This document shows, one piece after another, positions 61,542 through 64,000 of a DNA stretch of 64,000 nt (the stretch's first letter is position 1; each line of letters opens with the position of its first letter). Position numbers and translations under genes: made by a program. Under the pieces are notes generated by a model. That model saw only the letters and a list, made by a program, of their open reading frames with translations, did no database searches and was not told the DNA's origin. Source of the DNA: Blastococcus mobilis (GTDB taxonomy: Bacteria; Actinomycetota; Actinomycetes; Mycobacteriales; Geodermatophilaceae); the NCBI RefSeq assembly GCF_900188025.1, contig NZ_FZNO01000010.1:103985-167984 (forward strand), given 5' to 3'.

Positions 61542-62942
61542 GTGGCATCAACCCCGCAGGACGGAGCCGTTCGACAGGACGCGCTCCGTCGCAGGTCGGT
61601 CACCTGGATCGTCGCGTTGGCCACGGTCGGCCTGGTCTTCGACGGCTACGACCTGGTCGTCTACGGGACCGTCGTCCCCCTGTTCCTGCGCGACCCCGGT
61701 CAGATAGGTGAGGTGACGCCCGCGCTGGCCGGGGTGCTGGGCAGCTACGCGCTCATCGGCGTCCTCGTCGGCGCCCTGCTGGCCGGTAGCGTCGCCGACG
61801 TCATCGGCCGGCGGAAGGTCATGCTCACCGCCTACGCCTGGTTCTCCGTCGGGATGGCCCTCACCGCGCTGGCGACGAGCACGACGACCTTCGGCCTGCT
61901 CCGCTTCGTCACCGGCATCGGGGTCGGCGCGCTGGTCGCCACCACCGGGGCGCTGGTCGCCGAGTTCGCGCCCGCGGGGAAGAAGAACCTCGCCAACGCA
62001 ATCACCTACTCCGGGGTGCCGCTGGGCAGCCTGCTCGCCGCCCTGCTGGCCATCCTGTTGCTGGACGTCATCGGCTGGCGGGGCATGTTCCTGATCGGCG
62101 CCCTCCCGCTGCTGACGCTGCTCCCCCTGGCTTTCCTCAAGATGCCCGAGTCGCCGGCCTGGCTGGCGTCGCGGGGGCGCCTCGAGGAGGCGCGTGCCGT
62201 TGCCACGCGGACCGGGGTGTCGTTCGCCGTACCGCCCACCGAGGACCCCCGGGGCACCGACCCGGCGGTCGAGGGCCGCGCCGGCTTCGCCGGGCTGGCC
62301 GGCCGCACCTACCTGCTGCCGACCCTGCTGCTGGGCCTGCTCAGCGCGACCGGTCTTCTGCTGGTCTACGCGCTCAACACCTGGCTGCCCGAGCTGATGG
62401 GCCGCGCCGGGTTCTCCACCAACGGGTCGCTGGCCTTCCTGCTGGTGCTCAACGGCGGCGCGGTGCTCGGCGCGCTGGCCGCCTCCCGGTTCGCCGACCG
62501 GTTCGGGCCCAAGCCCGTGGTGGCCGCGTCCTTCGCGCTGGGTGCAGCGGCGATCGCGCTGCTCACCGTTGGCCTCCCGCTGGGCGTGCTCCTGGCGTTC
62601 GTGGCGCTCGTGGGGCTGGGGACGAGCGGGACGCAGATCCTCATCTACGGCTTCGTCGCGACCTACTATCGAACGAACGTGCGCAGCGCGGGTGTCGCCT
62701 GGTGCGCCGGATTCGGCCATCTCGGCGGCATCGGCGGTCCGCTCATCGGTGGCCTGCTCGTCGCCTCCGGCATCGCGCTCAACTCCATCTTCTACGTGTT
62801 GACCGCCCTGGCCGTCCTCGGCGCTCTGCTCACCCTGCTCGTGCCGACGGCGGACGCCCGGCACGCGCAGGCTGCCCGCCGGACGGCGCCGGCCCGGCTC
62901 GCCATGGAGCCGGGCGGCCTGCTCGCCCGCAGGGCCGAGTAG
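61542..62942 (+). CDS. benK: Aromatic-acid:H+ symporter, BenK-like MFS transporter
   Basis: 466 residues, twelve hydrophobic segments. The AAHS signature is FDGYDLVVYGTVVPLFL in helix 1 and GSVADVIGRRKVM in the following loop; FLKMPESPAWLASRG precedes the central loop. Placed behind catC it most likely imports benzoate. GTG 61542 with GAGGAG about 7 nt upstream; an earlier in-frame ATG would add a Pro-rich stretch. Confidence 0.86.
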   Translation: MASTPQDGAVRQDALRRRSVTWIVALATVGLVFDGYDLVVYGTVVPLFLRDPGQIGEVTPALAGVLGSYALIGVLVGALLAGSVADVIGRRKVMLTAYAWFSVGMALTALATSTTTFGLLRFVTGIGVGALVATTGALVAEFAPAGKKNLANAITYSGVPLGSLLAALLAILLLDVIGWRGMFLIGALPLLTLLPLAFLKMPESPAWLASRGRLEEARAVATRTGVSFAVPPTEDPRGTDPAVEGRAGFAGLAGRTYLLPTLLLGLLSATGLLLVYALNTWLPELMGRAGFSTNGSLAFLLVLNGGAVLGALAASRFADRFGPKPVVAASFALGAAAIALLTVGLPLGVLLAFVALVGLGTSGTQILIYGFVATYYRTNVRSAGVAWCAGFGHLGGIGGPLIGGLLVASGIALNSIFYVLTALAVLGALLTLLVPTADARHAQAARRTAPARLAMEPGGLLARRAE

Positions 62943-62994
62943 CGGGGCCACCGCCGCGACCGCGGAGGCGCTGCGACAGGGCCTGGTCATTCCA

Positions 62995-63195
62995 ATGGCA
63001 GAGGCATGCGCACGCGTCCTGGGACTGGCCGCGACGACCGATGGCGGATACGGGTTCAGCCCCAAGCGCGTCCAGAAGTGGCTGGGGCACGCGCGGTTCA
63101 GGACCACCACGGACACCTACGTCCACGAGCCCTGCGAGGACGACGACCACGTCCGCATGGAGACCCGCCGCCCTTCGGAGCGGAAGGCGGCGTAG
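62995..63195 (+). pseudogene. C-terminal scrap of a tyrosine recombinase
   Basis: 66 residues containing FSPKRVQKWLGHARFRTTTD then TYVHEP, the end of a phage-type integrase: the LGH box and catalytic Tyr are present, but the upstream Arg-Lys-HxxR part is replaced by unrelated sequence. It lies 52 bp after benK, at the right border of the aromatic island. No att-like direct repeat was identified by eye. Confidence 0.65.
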
Positions 63196-63322
63196 GCGGC
63201 GCAACAGAGGGGCTGGCTGCCCAGACACCCGGCCCCTCCTCCTTGCACGTGCAGCCAACATGCTGGAAGGCCATCGGCCGGGCGCGATCCGTCGGCGGCA
63301 CCACGTCTGACCCGATTGTCGG

Positions 63323-63496
63323 CTAGCGGGACCGACGAAACCGTGAGAAGAAGCCGCCGGCCGGTCGCCTGGTCTCCTGGTCATGCCCTGAGCACCGTTG
63401 CCCGGCGGGTACCCCTCGCATCACCTGGTCCACGTGCTGCCCGCACCCGGCCCACGTGGTCTTGCCGCAGGTCTTGCAGGTCACCGCTCGACACAT
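63323..63496 (-). CDS. Small Cys-rich protein of a sulfur-gene neighbourhood
   Basis: 57 residues: MCRAVTCKTCGKTTWAGCGQ, then HVDQVMRGVPAGQRCSGH, then a basic tail ending FFSRFRRSR. Four or five Cys plus His suggest a zinc ribbon. Short proteins of this type are common in actinobacteria. ATG 63496 has AAGGAGAAGG just upstream. It is divergent from the rhodanese gene across a CsoR-type operator. Function unknown. Confidence 0.7.
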   Translation of the reverse strand: MCRAVTCKTCGKTTWAGCGQHVDQVMRGVPAGQRCSGHDQETRRPAGGFFSRFRRSR

Positions 63497-63593
63497 CCGT
63501 CCTTCTCCTTGCTCCTCGAGTGCGATCGCGAGAGCACGGCCACGCGCGACAGGACTGATCCCGGCGTCCCGCTGCGTCCTCGCGCCAGCCAAT

Positions 63594-63609
63594 ATACCCC
63601 CCCGGGTAT
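63594..63609. promoter_or_regulatory. CsoR/CstR-type operator ATACCC-CCCC-GGGTAT
   Basis: Perfect 6-bp arms with a 4-bp spacer, the classic recognition form of the CsoR family (copper sensor CsoR, persulfide sensor CstR). It lies 27 bp before the rhodanese start and 98 bp before the Cys-rich gene. Rhodanese and TauE genes are typical CstR targets, so the persulfide sensor is the better guess. No csoR/cstR gene is in the window. Confidence 0.7.
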
Positions 63610-63635
63610 TTGCCGCGAACCACTGACGAGCTGAC

Positions 63636-63896
63636 GTGATCCCCGAGATCGACCAGAACGCCTTCGCCGCCCGGCTCGCTGAGGGCGGCAGCCTCGTCGT
63701 GGACGTCCGCGAGGCCCGCGAGTACCGCCCCGGTCACGTGCCGGGCGCGACGACCTGCCGCTGAGCGTGCTGCCGGCGCGGCTGCCGGAGCTGCCGAAGA
63801 ACCGGCCGGTCTACGTGATCTGCCAGGCCGGTGGGCGCAGCGCGCAGGCCACTGCGCTGATGCGTGCGGTCGGCATCGACGCCATCAGCGTCACCG
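63636..63896 (+). pseudogene. Frameshifted rhodanese
   Basis: From GTG 63636 the frame reads a rhodanese start (SLVVDVREAREYRPGHVPGA) and then hits TGA at 63762. The continuation is in another frame from ~63749: DDLPLSVLPARLPELPKN and VYVICQAGGRSAQATALMRA with catalytic Cys in ICQAGGRS. It ends after GIDAISVTG, losing its C-terminal helix, where TauE-like sequence begins. Confidence 0.65.
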
Positions 63897-64000
63897 GTCA
63901 TCGCCATGAAGTCCTTCGCCGGGCTCGCCGGCTACCTGGCCACCGTGTCGATCGACTGGGCCCTGACCGGAGCCATCACCGTGGCCGCCGTCGTCGGCAG
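63897..64000 (+). pseudogene. Fragment of a TauE/SafE sulfite exporter family protein, cut by window end
   Basis: Directly abutting the rhodanese remnant: VIAMKSFAGLAGYLATVSID, then WALTGAITVAAVVG, which is the middle of a TauE/SafE protein. The first ~150 residues of the family are missing, so a deletion seems to have joined the two genes. The frame is open to the end of the window. Confidence 0.6.

Noticed and set aside
61548..63116. 522-codon minus-strand frame opposite benK
   Set aside because: Gln/Arg/Gly-rich antisense of a membrane protein gene; no domain.

Overview
The window is high-GC DNA with dense genes, many GTG starts, 4-nt ATGA/GTGA overlaps and actinobacterial marker genes (RbpA, GarA, FtsR, a polyprenol-phosphate mannosyltransferase, DUF1918, DUF5999). 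Gene order at 29-39 kb matches Mycobacterium tuberculosis Rv1822-Rv1832. Overall style suggests a soil or rock actinomycete, possibly Geodermatophilaceae (Blastococcus/Geodermatophilus); that family assignment is inference. No rRNA, tRNA, CRISPR array or intact insertion sequence was seen.

Layout. (1) 0-8.3 kb: a partial acyltransferase, a GNAT, then a lysine-fermentation-type cluster: kamA facing away from kdd-amidohydrolase-kamD-kamE-kal. Together they convert lysine to 3,5-diaminohexanoate, 5-amino-3-oxohexanoate and, after a cleavage step not encoded here (Kce), crotonyl-CoA. Two related palindromes precede kamD. (2) 8.8-20.8 kb: lipoprotein N-acyltransferase plus mannosyltransferase plus FxsA, the RNA polymerase partner RbpA under a SigR-type promoter, thymidine kinase with an internal minisatellite, UMF1 transporter, a headless acyltransferase, glycerophosphodiesterase, MalY-type lyase, small proteins and a 57-bp palindrome. 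(3) 20.8-29.3 kb: a TetR relic, a metalloprotease-like membrane protein, a GH65 phosphorylase/beta-phosphoglucomutase pair, PEBP, GNAT, CoaA, DUF5999 and DinB. (4) 29.4-41.5 kb: core block gcvP-MerR-BFN-ftsR-garA-gcvH-DUF881-sbp-DUF881-pgsA, then an EF-G paralogue and DUF1918. (5) 41.5-49.7 kb: accessory genes: a DUF2243 relic, an unusual pentad-repeat protein, a DHA2 efflux pump with divergent TetR and palindromic operator, a glycosyltransferase/Gfo-Idh/MDR operon and an amidase. (6) 49.8-63 kb: a benzoate-to-muconolactone island. benA-benB-benCD and a large LuxR regulator run leftward; a LysR regulator, catB, catA, catC and a BenK-like transporter run rightward from a shared 243-bp promoter region. 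A BenE/DUF4349 relic lies on one side and an integrase scrap on the other. (7) 63.3-64 kb: a CsoR/CstR-type operator between a small Cys-rich gene and a frameshifted rhodanese joined to a TauE fragment.

The most unusual items are the single reading frame joining BenC, an FCD sensor domain and BenD; the twin operators in the lysine cluster; a dispersed 3'-end hairpin repeat; the 57-bp palindrome; and a series of gene relics at the borders between blocks.
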